A stretch of 33,362 nt of DNA. Source: Candidatus Dojkabacteria bacterium. Lineage in GTDB: Bacteria; Patescibacteriota; Dojkabacteria; SC72; JAFGCJ01. The notes under the pieces were generated by a model. The model was not told the DNA's origin. It saw nothing but the letters and a program-made list of their open reading frames with translations, and did no database searches. The stretch lies in assembly GCA_028696915.1 (NCBI GenBank), contig JAQVGB010000001.1, positions 1 through 33,362 on the forward strand, in the 5' to 3' direction. Numbering within the stretch: the stretch's first letter is position 1; each line of letters begins with the position of its first letter. The position numbers were made by a program, and so were the translations under genes. Below, one piece after another: positions 9,399 to 16,627 of this stretch.

Positions 9399-11855
9399 AT
9401 GCCAGAACAACCAGATCGAAAAAACATAATCATAGCGCTCCGGGACATCCGGAAAAGTTTCGACACCAAAGGACAGCAAACGGTGGTGCTCAGAGGTGTA
9501 GACCTCGACATTCACAAAGGTGAGCTTTTGATGATCTTCGGCCCATCCGGATGCGGAAAGTCGACACTTCTCAACGTCATCCTCGGGCTGGAACAGCCCG
9601 ATACCGGCACCGTTGATTTCCTGGGAATTAACCTCTGGACACTTAATGAAGACGATCGCGCCAGCATCCGTAAACGCACCATCGGGACAATGAACCAACA
9701 GCAGTTCTGGATCAATTCCCTTACCGTCAAAGAAAATGTCGCATTTCCCCGGCAACTGCTCGGATCATCCTTCGACGAGGCGCTACCACACGCGGAGGAA
9801 AAGCTCACGCTTGTCGGCATGTCGCACCGTATCGACTATATCCCACGGGAACTATCATCGGGAGAACAGCAGAAAATCAGCCTTGCGCGAGCGTTGATCT
9901 CAAATCCGACGGTCATTATCTCGGATGAGCCGACCGGAAATCTTGACGTAAAAAGCGGTTTTGAACTGATGGACCTACTTGCCTCACTTCGCGACAATGG
10001 CACAACGATCGTCATGGTCACCCATAACCCGGAGTACCTTTCCTACGCGGACCGCGTCATTTTCATGATCGACGGCAAGATCCACAAGGATGTCCGCCCG
10101 CAAAAAAAGGACGTCAACAAGATCCGCAAGGAGCTGACCGAAACACTCAAACAGTACCTGCGCAGTAATAACGCCGATGATTCTTCAGGCGACGAGGGCA
10201 GGACAAAGAGTATTCGGACATCCGGAACATCCCGGAGTATCTCCCGTGCCATACGATTGTTTGCGACAGAGTTCAGGTCCGATTTCACCGACTTTTTCAC
10301 GTACTTTATCAGCATCAGCACATACCTGCTTGCAACGACAAGTTCACATCTCAGTCACAAGATACTGAGGAAAAAGCCCTCAGAAAAGATCATGAAACAC
10401 GTGAAAAGGGACCGCGCCTCCGCCACCATCAGTCCCGGCATCAACAGCTTTGATGTCGTCGATCTTTCCTATAAAAACATCATGAACAAGCGGGTCAGGA
10501 CATTCATCACCATCGGTGCCATGGGCATCGGAATCGGATTCGTTATGTTCCTGATCTCCATCGGGTACGGCCTGCGCGATCTGATCGTTTCGAGAATTGC
10601 CACCGTCGAGGACACACGACAGATAGAAATCGCCGCACCAGCCAGCAGTAACATTTTCCTAGACGACTCCACGATCGCGAAAGTGAACAACATCAATGGA
10701 ATCGAAACAACCCAGCCACTTATCAGTATCGCAGGACAGATCACCTACAACGACTCACTGTCTGATGTCGTGGCACACGGGGTGCGATATGACTATCTCG
10801 AACACACTTCGATCAGGCTCTCTGGGGGTGAATTCTTCGATCCTCCGCAGGAACCGGAGGACCAACCTGATAGTGATGATCAAACTGCCAGTCCGGAGAC
10901 CAGTCCGGAGACCAGTCCGGAGACTGGGGCGTCAGAGCCGGAAGCCGAGCCCGAACCAACGCCTGACGATACACCGATACAGCTCGACTATCAGGACCAG
11001 GTAGTCATAAACGAACAATTACTTCAGACGCTTGGAATTGAGGCAGAGGCCGCTATAGGAGCCACGGTGCAAATCGCGTACATCCCGGTTGGGTCAGGTA
11101 TTGAAAATGAAGGGACAAGCGCCCAAGAAACCGGAACCGACGACACACCAAACGGACTCAACGATACAGAAGACCCCGACGAAAACACCTCCGACATGAC
11201 CCGTCCGCTTCCTCACACAATCGTCGGCGTTGTAGCAGATGACAATCCGCCGGTCGCATATGTACCAATCAGTAATATTAAAATGCTCGGACTTTCCACC
11301 TACACCCAATTGACCGCCATCCTCGAAACAAACGACCAGGACCTGAGCACCACGACCCGCAAAACCATCGAAGCAATGGGGTACGAAACACATTCGACAT
11401 TCGACACTATTTCTCAGGTCGACCGGATCTTCCGCTATATCAACATCGCACTCCTCACCATCGGCCTTGTAGCCCTTTCGGTGGCCGTTCTTGGCATGGT
11501 TAACACACTAACCGTCTCCCTGCTTGAACGAACCCACGAAGTCGGCCTCATGAAAGCGCTCGGCATGATGTCGAAAGAAATCCGTTTCCTCTTCATCTCT
11601 GAATCGATGCTCATCAGCATATTTGGAGGAATTCTTGGCATTGCCATTGGAGTGCTCGAGGGCAAAACACTTTCCCTCGTGCTGTCGGCGATATCCATAT
11701 CGCGCGGTGAAGAAGCGATCGACGTCACCTCGATCCCATGGTACCTGATCATCGTGGTTGTCGTGGCGGCAGGGATTGTCGGCTTTTTGACGGGATTGTA
11801 TCCGTCACGTCGCGCCGTCCGTATGTCCGCTCTGGATGCATTGCGGTATGAATAA
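9399..11855 (+). CDS. MacB/FtsX-type ABC transporter, ATPase and permease fused
   Basis: This 818-residue protein joins an ABC ATPase to a MacB/FtsX permease. The ATPase (1-235) shows Walker A GPSGCGKST (~48-56), a Q-loop (MNQQQFW), a variant signature LSSGEQQK (canonical LSGGQ), Walker B VIISDEPTGNLD and the H-loop VTHN. A ~125-residue linker follows. The permease has one TM (~365-392), a large outer domain, and three TMs at ~677-700, 730-755 and 781-803, with ERTHEVGLMKALG typical of FtsX-like permeases. The outer domain carries two acidic, disordered inserts: TSPE repeats with EPEAEPEPTPDD, and GTDDTPNGLNDTEDPDEN. It is longer than E. coli MacB (648). Known MacB-type proteins are mechanotransmitters that act on lipoproteins, peptides or cell-wall enzymes. 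Its position after the surface protein suggests a role in surface display, but that is inference. Confidence 0.9.
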   Translation: MPEQPDRKNIIIALRDIRKSFDTKGQQTVVLRGVDLDIHKGELLMIFGPSGCGKSTLLNVILGLEQPDTGTVDFLGINLWTLNEDDRASIRKRTIGTMNQQQFWINSLTVKENVAFPRQLLGSSFDEALPHAEEKLTLVGMSHRIDYIPRELSSGEQQKISLARALISNPTVIISDEPTGNLDVKSGFELMDLLASLRDNGTTIVMVTHNPEYLSYADRVIFMIDGKIHKDVRPQKKDVNKIRKELTETLKQYLRSNNADDSSGDEGRTKSIRTSGTSRSISRAIRLFATEFRSDFTDFFTYFISISTYLLATTSSHLSHKILRKKPSEKIMKHVKRDRASATISPGINSFDVVDLSYKNIMNKRVRTFITIGAMGIGIGFVMFLISIGYGLRDLIVSRIATVEDTRQIEIAAPASSNIFLDDSTIAKVNNINGIETTQPLISIAGQITYNDSLSDVVAHGVRYDYLEHTSIRLSGGEFFDPPQEPEDQPDSDDQTASPETSPETSPETGASEPEAEPEPTPDDTPIQLDYQDQVVINEQLLQTLGIEAEAAIGATVQIAYIPVGSGIENEGTSAQETGTDDTPNGLNDTEDPDENTSDMTRPLPHTIVGVVADDNPPVAYVPISNIKMLGLSTYTQLTAILETNDQDLSTTTRKTIEAMGYETHSTFDTISQVDRIFRYINIALLTIGLVALSVAVLGMVNTLTVSLLERTHEVGLMKALGMMSKEIRFLFISESMLISIFGGILGIAIGVLEGKTLSLVLSAISISRGEEAIDVTSIPWYLIIVVVVAAGIVGFLTGLYPSRRAVRMSALDALRYE
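10888..10923 (+). repeat. Three tandem 12-bp repeats encoding TSPE
   Basis: CCAGTCCGGAGA is repeated exactly three times in frame within the ABC transporter gene. It encodes a Thr-Ser-Pro-Glu ladder in a disordered extracytoplasmic insert. Copy number could vary between strains. Confidence 0.9.
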
Positions 11856-11915
11856 CCCCGCTACCATATAGTATGGAAATGTCGTACTGGCGATCTTTTT
11901 GTACTATAAGTTGGC

Positions 11916-11972
11916 GCACCCGGCAGGACTCGCCTGTCCGCCTCTGGCGGAAACCTCCAACCTTTGGTTCCG
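11916..11972 (-). pseudogene. 3' half of a broken tRNA-Arg with a palindromic insert
   Basis: Read on the minus strand, this starts CGGAACCAAAGGTTGGAGG, matching the anticodon 3' side to T-stem of the tRNA-Arg(TCG) next door. It ends CCTGCCGGGTGC, matching the acceptor end of tRNA-Arg(GCG) at 12648-12720. An 18-bp insert (11933-11950) with the palindrome CCGCC-TCT-GGCGG breaks the T loop. The T-stem arms no longer match (GGAGG against CCTGC), so this is a chimeric remnant and not a working tRNA. Confidence 0.75.
11922..11950. repeat. REP-like palindromic element, copy 1
   Basis: This 29-bp stretch starts GGCAGGACTCGCC and ends CCGCCTCTGGCGG. It recurs at 12794-12822 with one difference (T to C). 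Each copy can fold as two small hairpins (CAGG/CCTG and CCGCC/GGCGG), and both sit at the 3' end of a tRNA-Arg copy. Confidence 0.7.
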
Positions 11973-11985
11973 ATCCCGCCATCAC

Positions 11986-12059
11986 CGCATCTAGGAGGAC
12001 TCGAACCTCCAACCTTTGGTTCCGAAGACCAACGCTCTATCCAATTGAGCTATAGATGC
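11986..12059 (-). tRNA. tRNA-Arg (anticodon TCG)
   Basis: A complete 74-nt cloverleaf: acceptor GCATCTA/TAGATGC with discriminator G, D arm GCTC/GAGC, anticodon stem TTGGT/ACCAA around CTTCGGA (anticodon TCG), and T arm GGAGG-TTCGAGT-CCTCC. No CCA is encoded. It lies between two halves of another tRNA, and its acceptor stem is extended outside the gene by ATCCCGCCA (minus strand) pairing with TGGCGGGAT. Confidence 0.93.
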
Positions 12060-12073
12060 GGAGGTGGCGGGAT

Positions 12074-12095
12074 TATCCAATTAAGCTACGGGTGC
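12074..12095 (-). pseudogene. 5' half of a broken tRNA-Arg
   Basis: The minus strand reads GCACCCGTAGCTTAATTGG. The acceptor 5' strand and start of the D arm are identical to tRNA-Arg(GCG) at 12648-12720, with a D loop like that of tRNA-Arg(TCG). The sequence leaves tRNA homology after GGATA, where the complete tRNA-Arg(TCG) begins 15 nt later. The matching acceptor 3' strand (CGGGTGC) is at 11916-11922. Confidence 0.7.
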
Positions 12096-12181
12096 ACACC
12101 ATGCTTGCTCAGACCATATGCGCTATAGAACGAACACCTCCTATCACTGCACTCTCTGCTCAGCAGACTGCAGATACTACA

Positions 12182-12625
12182 TCACGTGTATGTAACAGTC
12201 TGTATTGGCGCAACAACCGTGCCCTCCAAAAAGTTCTTCGTCACCAGTTTCATATCCTCGTGAACGATCTCGTCATTTGATATATTCCAGAATCGTTCAA
12301 GATCAAAATATCGCGCGTCCAGAACATTATCATCGCTAATCGTGACACCCTCGGATTCAGCCTTACATCCGAATACCAGATACAACGTCTTATCAACCGG
12401 AGTGACCGAAAGATACCCGGCAACCAGCCCTTCGACGCTCACCTTCACCCCACACTCTTCCATCACCTCCCGCTGAACCGCGTCACTAAGCGTCCGGTCC
12501 GAAGATTCCTCAAAGGTACCGCTTACTAAGTTCCACTTCTCAAGCTGAGCCGATTTGAGGCTTCTTTCACGAACAAGAAGGATCTTATTGCTCTTAATTA
12601 CGATGGCCCCGAACGTGATGGTCAT
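12182..12625 (-). CDS. NUDIX hydrolase
   Basis: This is a 147-residue NUDIX-fold protein. The NUDIX box reads GTFEESSD...REVMEECGV: the metal-binding REVMEE core is intact, and the loop before it is two residues longer than the GX5EX7REUXEEXGU consensus. The N-terminal strand (TITFGAIVIKSNKILLVRE) is typical. Family members cleave nucleoside diphosphates linked to another moiety, and the substrate cannot be predicted here. The ATG at 12625 is preferred; an in-frame TTG at 12637 would add four residues. The gene begins only 22 nt after the 3' end of tRNA-Arg(GCG) on the same strand, with no promoter visible in between, so the two are probably co-transcribed and the mRNA 5' end made by tRNA 3' processing (inference). 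Confidence 0.88.
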   Translation of the reverse strand: MTITFGAIVIKSNKILLVRERSLKSAQLEKWNLVSGTFEESSDRTLSDAVQREVMEECGVKVSVEGLVAGYLSVTPVDKTLYLVFGCKAESEGVTISDDNVLDARYFDLERFWNISNDEIVHEDMKLVTKNFLEGTVVAPIQTVTYT

Positions 12626-12647
12626 GCTATTTCGCAATTAATTCAAA

Positions 12648-12720
12648 CGCACCCGGCAGGATTCGAACCTGCAACCTTTGGTTCCGCAAACCAATGCTCT
12701 ATCCGTTAAGCTACGGGTGC
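12648..12720 (-). tRNA. tRNA-Arg (anticodon GCG)
   Basis: Cloverleaf: acceptor GCACCCG/CGGGTGC with discriminator G; D arm GCTT/GAGC with one G-U pair; anticodon stem TTGGT/ACCAA around TTGCGGA (anticodon GCG); T arm GCAGG-TTCGAAT-CCTGC. No CCA is encoded. GCG would read CGC and CGU directly, whereas most bacteria use ACG deaminated to ICG by TadA. Confidence 0.92.
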
Positions 12721-12730
12721 ACGCCGCTCA

Positions 12731-12759
12731 CTTATAGTACAAAAACGTTCCGATGACAA
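12731..12759 (-). promoter_or_regulatory. Promoter of tRNA-Arg(GCG)
   Basis: On the minus strand TTGTCA (12754-12759) is followed, 17 nt later, by TATAAG (12731-12736). Transcription would start a few bases before the tRNA. Confidence 0.6.
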
Positions 12760-12787
12760 GCTTCTCGTGCTATAGGTTGGCGCGATC

Positions 12788-12833
12788 GCACCTGGCAGGA
12801 CTCGCCTGTCCGCCTCCGGCGGGAACCTGCAAT
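12788..12833 (-). pseudogene. 3' fragment of tRNA-Arg(TCT) with palindromic insert
   Basis: The minus strand reads GGATTGCAGGTTC, then a palindromic insert, then CGAGTCCTGCCAGGTGC. This duplicates the T arm and acceptor 3' end of tRNA-Arg(TCT), which lies just upstream on the same strand. The T loop is interrupted by the same ~18-bp insert as at 11933-11950. A duplicated tRNA 3' end is also what a tRNA-targeted insertion leaves behind. Confidence 0.7.
12794..12822. repeat. REP-like palindromic element, copy 2
   Basis: Second copy of the 29-bp element at 11922-11950, with CCGCC-TCC-GGCGG at 12810-12822 and one mismatch to copy 1. On the plus strand both copies are preceded by a TATA(A/G)GTTGGCG motif (11905 and 12771). 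Confidence 0.7.
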
Positions 12834-12854
12834 CCGATTTCCACACCACTTCTT

Positions 12855-12927
12855 CGCACCTGGCAGGACTCGAACCTGCAACCTACTGCTTAGAAGGCAG
12901 TTGCTCTATCCGTTGAGCTACAGGTGC
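12855..12927 (-). tRNA. tRNA-Arg (anticodon TCT)
   Basis: Cloverleaf: acceptor GCACCTG/CAGGTGC with discriminator G; D arm GCTC/GAGC; anticodon stem ACTGC/GCAGT around CTTCTAA (anticodon TCT, reads AGA/AGG); T arm GCAGG-TTCGAGT-CCTGC. No CCA is encoded. Confidence 0.94.
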
Positions 12928-12958
12928 ATATGATGCGATTTATTCCAACGCCACGCGA

Positions 12959-12987
12959 ATTGTAGCACTAGATCAAGGGTAAGTCTA
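12959..12987 (-). promoter_or_regulatory. Promoter of tRNA-Arg(TCT)
   Basis: On the minus strand TACAAT (12959-12964) has a weak -35 (TAGACT) at 17-nt spacing. The same TACAAT -10 box precedes both tRNA-Ala genes in this window. Confidence 0.5.
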
Positions 12988-12997
12988 AGGATGAGTC

Positions 12998-13858
12998 TTA
13001 GTCTTCAATCCACCATTCATTCCCGTCCGAAACGATCTCGATCGTCCCCCACTCGTCAGTTCGAAGATACTCAAGACCCAGAGCATCAAATCGTTCCAGA
13101 ATCTCCTTATGGGGATGTCCGAAAGAGTTGTCCGCCCCAACACTGCAAATCGCCAGTTCAGGAGAAGCCATCCTTAGAAAAGATTCCCCGCTTGATGTAT
13201 GGGAACAATGGTGGCCCGCCTTCAGCACATCGACAGCACGCACATTGCTCCTCCATTCACTTTTCAACAGTGACTCCTCGCCTGATTGGGTGAGATCTCC
13301 GGTCAACAGCGCGTGAAACGTCCCATATTCTACACTTACCACAAGCGAACATCCGTTCACATCCGAACGATCTCTGCTTTCACCAAAGTCACCATAGATA
13401 CTTACACTCAACACACACAAATCACCACCAGAAACCATACTTACACCAACCTCTTGGCTTACATACACCAATTTCACATTTTCGAAATTGACCTTTTCAA
13501 GTAATTCCTGAGATACGGAATCGTACTCACACACCTCCGGAACAAGAAACATCCCGACTTCATAGCGGTCCACTATTTCAAACAACCCCTCATAGTGATC
13601 AGCATGCGGATGAGTCAAAACAACAACATCTAGTTCATGAACCCACGGTGGCAGAGTCGAGCCAAGTTCAGACAGCACCGCATCTCCCGGACCGCCATCG
13701 ACAAGAATCGTCAACCCCGAAGGTGTCCTGATAAAAATTCCATCACCCTGCCCCACATCGAAAATCCATATATGTAACTGTGTATCAGCACGCCACCCAA
13801 ACCAAAGACCGGATAGACACAGGATCGTTGCAATTGTGAACATCAACACTGGCTTCAT
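12998..13858 (-). CDS. ComEC metallo-beta-lactamase domain as a separate protein
   Basis: This 286-residue protein has an N-terminal TM (about 4-22) and a ComEC-type metallo-beta-lactamase domain outside the membrane: IWIFDVGQGDGIFIRTPSG, the metal motif THPHADH, LLTGDL, KAGHHCSHTSS and CSVGADNSFGHPH. In most bacteria this is the C-terminal part of ComEC/Rec2; the domain is proposed to degrade or process the non-transported DNA strand during uptake. Its ATG overlaps the TGA of the channel gene in an ATGA, so translation is probably coupled. It has its own TM and intact start, so a natural gene split is likelier than a sequencing frameshift. It is the last gene of the comEA operon. Confidence 0.9.
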   Translation of the reverse strand: MKPVLMFTIATILCLSGLWFGWRADTQLHIWIFDVGQGDGIFIRTPSGLTILVDGGPGDAVLSELGSTLPPWVHELDVVVLTHPHADHYEGLFEIVDRYEVGMFLVPEVCEYDSVSQELLEKVNFENVKLVYVSQEVGVSMVSGGDLCVLSVSIYGDFGESRDRSDVNGCSLVVSVEYGTFHALLTGDLTQSGEESLLKSEWRSNVRAVDVLKAGHHCSHTSSGESFLRMASPELAICSVGADNSFGHPHKEILERFDALGLEYLRTDEWGTIEIVSDGNEWWIED

Positions 13859-15399
13859 GTGCGAACTTGACCTGAAATTACCAGGCCATCCGACCGCACA
13901 TCCCTATCATTACCCGGATAAAACGCAACAATGGTCAAACCCAGCGCTACGTACAGTACCGCACATATCCAGGCCGATTCTACTGAAAATTCAACGATTG
14001 CCCACGATGGCTGGGCCAAACACTCCACAACCCAGACAAAATACCGCAGTATCACCCACGCGGGCAGAGCCACAACAATAGCAAGACTACGTGATATACA
14101 CGACACGGCGATGAGAAACACCCCCAGTCCCATAACCGGAGCAATGGTCGGAGCAACCAGTATATTCGCAATCAGCGCCACCACCGACACCGACCCAAAG
14201 TGATACGAGACGACAGGAAAAGAAGCCACTATCGCCGACAATGTCACCGACACCGATTCCGAAAAACCTTTGAGAAACCCTGCAAAGAACCGATCAATGA
14301 CCGGTGAAACATATATGAGGCCAAACGTCGACGAAAAGGAAAGCTGGAAGCTCAAATCGTAGAGGACACGAGGATCTGCCAGCACGAGCAATGCGGCGCT
14401 CAGCGGTAAAGCAACGTGCACGACAGAGGTATTACCCGAAAGCGTACCAAGCGTTGCCATCGTCACCATCAATCCTGCTCGTATAACCGGAATACTCGCG
14501 CCGGAAATCAGAACAAATGACCAGACCGCAACAAGTCCCATCAGCAAACGCTTCTTGCGCGACAGAACGGACAACATCCGATCCACCGACGTAGCAACGA
14601 TCGCCACATTGTATCCCGAAGCCGCAATAATATGTGTTGTCCCTGTTATCCGCAGGCTTTCCGAAAACCACACCGGCATGCTCCCTTCGACACCCAACAG
14701 CATACCGCCCAGAAGCGCCGCATGCGGCTCGGGAAGGTACAACTGAAGCCGCTTGAGCAAATTCCCACGAATTCGGACATGTACATTCGCCATACCTTCG
14801 GCCTTTTCAATAACGGTGAGCACCCGAGCACGGTACATAACCGAATAGATATCCTTTCTGTGCAGAAATTGCTCATATGAAAAATCAGAGTCCGGAGAAT
14901 CTCTCGGCCGCTCCAGCAGACCAGTCACGACAATTCGGTCTGCGTCTCCCACGGCAGGATACCGGGGAAGAAACACCTGCACCTTCCCGGTGACCACGTG
15001 CCACTCTTCACACTCGTCCTTCTCGATATCCGTGCACACGCGGTCGGCAGACAGAACACAGGAAATCCGGTCCGGTTTTTTCCCGCACTCTCCCGAAACA
15101 ACCCCCTCCACCATTGTAAAAGAGGTCGCATTATATGAGATATCACGATCGGGGATGGTCAGACTCACAGACCCCACCCTGATACTCACTAATGCTATCC
15201 CAAAAACAAACGGGATACATTTCACAACGCTTCTTTTTGCAATTCCCACCAAAATCACAACGATTGCACACCCCACAACTACACCAAAAGGGAAAAGGGA
15301 ACCGAAAAAGACACCAATACACCACTGCAACAATGGAACCAACACGACAAAACGACCTATAGCAACGAGTCGACAACTCAACACTTGCACTATAGGCAT
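13855..15399 (-). CDS. comEC: ComEC DNA-uptake channel protein (competence domain)
   Basis: This 514-residue polytopic membrane protein has N-terminal TMs (~15-75), a DUF4131/OB-fold region (~85-200) with the family element FSYEQFLHRKDIYSVMY, and the Competence domain (~220-480) with LLGGMLLGVEGSMP and TTHIIAASGYNVAIV, followed by about eight TM helices. ComEC forms the inner-membrane channel that carries single-stranded DNA into the cytoplasm. The usual C-terminal metallo-beta-lactamase domain is encoded by the next gene. The ATG at 15399 has a good SD (AAGGA, 5 nt spacing) lying within the end of comEA, and the two genes overlap by 10 bp. Confidence 0.92.
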   Translation of the reverse strand: MPIVQVLSCRLVAIGRFVVLVPLLQWCIGVFFGSLFPFGVVVGCAIVVILVGIAKRSVVKCIPFVFGIALVSIRVGSVSLTIPDRDISYNATSFTMVEGVVSGECGKKPDRISCVLSADRVCTDIEKDECEEWHVVTGKVQVFLPRYPAVGDADRIVVTGLLERPRDSPDSDFSYEQFLHRKDIYSVMYRARVLTVIEKAEGMANVHVRIRGNLLKRLQLYLPEPHAALLGGMLLGVEGSMPVWFSESLRITGTTHIIAASGYNVAIVATSVDRMLSVLSRKKRLLMGLVAVWSFVLISGASIPVIRAGLMVTMATLGTLSGNTSVVHVALPLSAALLVLADPRVLYDLSFQLSFSSTFGLIYVSPVIDRFFAGFLKGFSESVSVTLSAIVASFPVVSYHFGSVSVVALIANILVAPTIAPVMGLGVFLIAVSCISRSLAIVVALPAWVILRYFVWVVECLAQPSWAIVEFSVESAWICAVLYVALGLTIVAFYPGNDRDVRSDGLVISGQVRT

Positions 15400-16097
15400 A
15401 TCGAATCCTTAAACTTGTCAAGTGTCTTGTCGCCTATTCCCGAAACAGAAAGTAGGTCCGACACCGCACGATAAGGCCTTCCGCTAATAATCTTTTCGGC
15501 CGTGGACGGACCAACACCCGGCAATGTTTCGAGTTCGGACGGAGATGCGGTGTTTATACTCACGCAGGAAGCTGATACCTCTGTCACTCCCGATCCCGCC
15601 GCCACCACGCTTTCCGGGACTGCACCACCGACAACCGCGCCACACTCCACCGCCGAAACAGAAGGAACAAACACCTTTGAATTCGGGATGACATGCTGAG
15701 CTAGGTTTAAATTTCTCGAGATCCACGGCAGGCATGCGTCTCCCGAAAACCCTCCCGCCGCTCCAACTACATCGTCGATAATCGAATCATCAGACAGACA
15801 CAGGACACCCGGCTGAGCAACCGCACCAGACACTTCAATCCAGACACCATTGGTACACCCTTCGTCCACAGCACTACCAGAAAGCCCCCCAGGGTTATCA
15901 CCCTCATCGATTCCTTCAGAAATGAACGTATCGCCAGCCGGAGGCACGATGTCTCCGGAAGAGGCCGTCAGATGCGTCACACCCCACACTCCTCCCGCCC
16001 CAAGCAAAACCCCCGCGATACATCCCGCGGTGGCAGCCTGCACAATTGTTATCCGGGAAAGTAGCGCTTTCAAACGCTCACGATCGAAATTCACCAT
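15390..16097 (-). CDS. comEA: ComEA-like DNA-binding competence protein
   Basis: This 235-residue protein has a TM anchor (~18-40), an acidic/Gly-rich spacer, an SLBB domain (~85-150: VWIEVSGAVAQPGVLCLS... LNLAQHVIPNSKVFVPS) and a C-terminal helix-hairpin-helix pair (~175-233: SINTASPSELETLPGVGPSTAEKII... LLSVSGIGDKTLDKFK). ComEA binds incoming double-stranded DNA outside the membrane and passes it to ComEC. It is first in the comEA-comEC-MBL operon. The ATG at 16097 is followed by a basic N terminus; an AAGGA lies about 15 nt upstream, too far to be a typical SD. Confidence 0.93.
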   Translation of the reverse strand: MVNFDRERLKALLSRITIVQAATAGCIAGVLLGAGGVWGVTHLTASSGDIVPPAGDTFISEGIDEGDNPGGLSGSAVDEGCTNGVWIEVSGAVAQPGVLCLSDDSIIDDVVGAAGGFSGDACLPWISRNLNLAQHVIPNSKVFVPSVSAVECGAVVGGAVPESVVAAGSGVTEVSASCVSINTASPSELETLPGVGPSTAEKIISGRPYRAVSDLLSVSGIGDKTLDKFKDSICL

Positions 16098-16211
16098 ACA
16101 CGAAAAATATCATCCTTCAATGATGAATTTCTGTAACAAATGTGAAACCTTAATGAGCACGTGAGGAACACAAAGACATTCCACGACCATACGGATAGTT
16201 GTCGGTGGCAA

Positions 16212-16240
16212 TTGACGGCCAGTCAATTTCATACTATACG
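16212..16240 (+). promoter_or_regulatory. Promoter of the RNHCP gene
   Basis: TTGACG (16212-16217), 17-nt spacer, TATACG (16235-16240). The predicted transcription start falls at about 16247, directly before the ATG at 16249, implying a leaderless or nearly leaderless mRNA. Confidence 0.7.
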
Positions 16241-16248
16241 TGAGTGAA

Positions 16249-16554
16249 ATGAAGACATTCACACGAACACAAGAAACCTTCACCTGCGAAGTTTGTGGAG
16301 CCGTGACCCACGGAAACGGCTATACGGACCACTGTCCCAACTGCCTCTGGTCAAAACACGTGGATGTCAACCCGGGAGACCGCAGAGCCACATGCAGAGG
16401 ACTGATGGAGCCGATCGGTTGTACAACCTCGAACAAAACAACGAGAATCCATTACCGCTGTACCGTGTGCGCCTACCGACATCAAGTGACCACCGCACCC
16501 GGTGACAATCAGGAAGCCATACAAAAAATTTCCCAGAACCCGATTCCCCTCTAA
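16249..16554 (+). CDS. RNHCP domain zinc-binding protein
   Basis: A 101-residue protein matching the RNHCP family (named for an RNHCP motif, here TDHCP). It has a CEVC knuckle, HCPNCLWSKHVDVNPGDR and a second cysteine pair (CTVC), so probably a zinc ribbon. The function of the family is not established. A GTG at 16240 would add three residues but overlaps the -10 box, so the ATG at 16249 is preferred. The gene is divergent from comEA and convergent with the cyclophilin gene. Confidence 0.88.
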   Translation: MKTFTRTQETFTCEVCGAVTHGNGYTDHCPNCLWSKHVDVNPGDRRATCRGLMEPIGCTTSNKTTRIHYRCTVCAYRHQVTTAPGDNQEAIQKISQNPIPL

Positions 16555-16559
16555 GAAGA

Positions 16560-16591
16560 ACCGCGGACATACATCCAAGATCGGCCGCGGT
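16560..16591. terminator. Possible bidirectional hairpin between convergent genes
   Basis: ACCGCGG (16560-16566) and CCGCGGT (16585-16591) pair across an 18-nt loop between the RNHCP and cyclophilin genes. T-runs are poor on both sides (TTCTTCTT on the minus strand), so this is at best a weak terminator. Confidence 0.35.
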
Positions 16592-16627
16592 CGTTTACCA
16601 GTCCAATATCTATGGGTCATTAAGCCT

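Noticed and set aside
11916..12833. Functional tRNA genes at the two REP-interrupted loci
   Set aside because: T loops are broken by an 18-bp insert, one T-stem no longer pairs, and the 5' parts are absent or separated.
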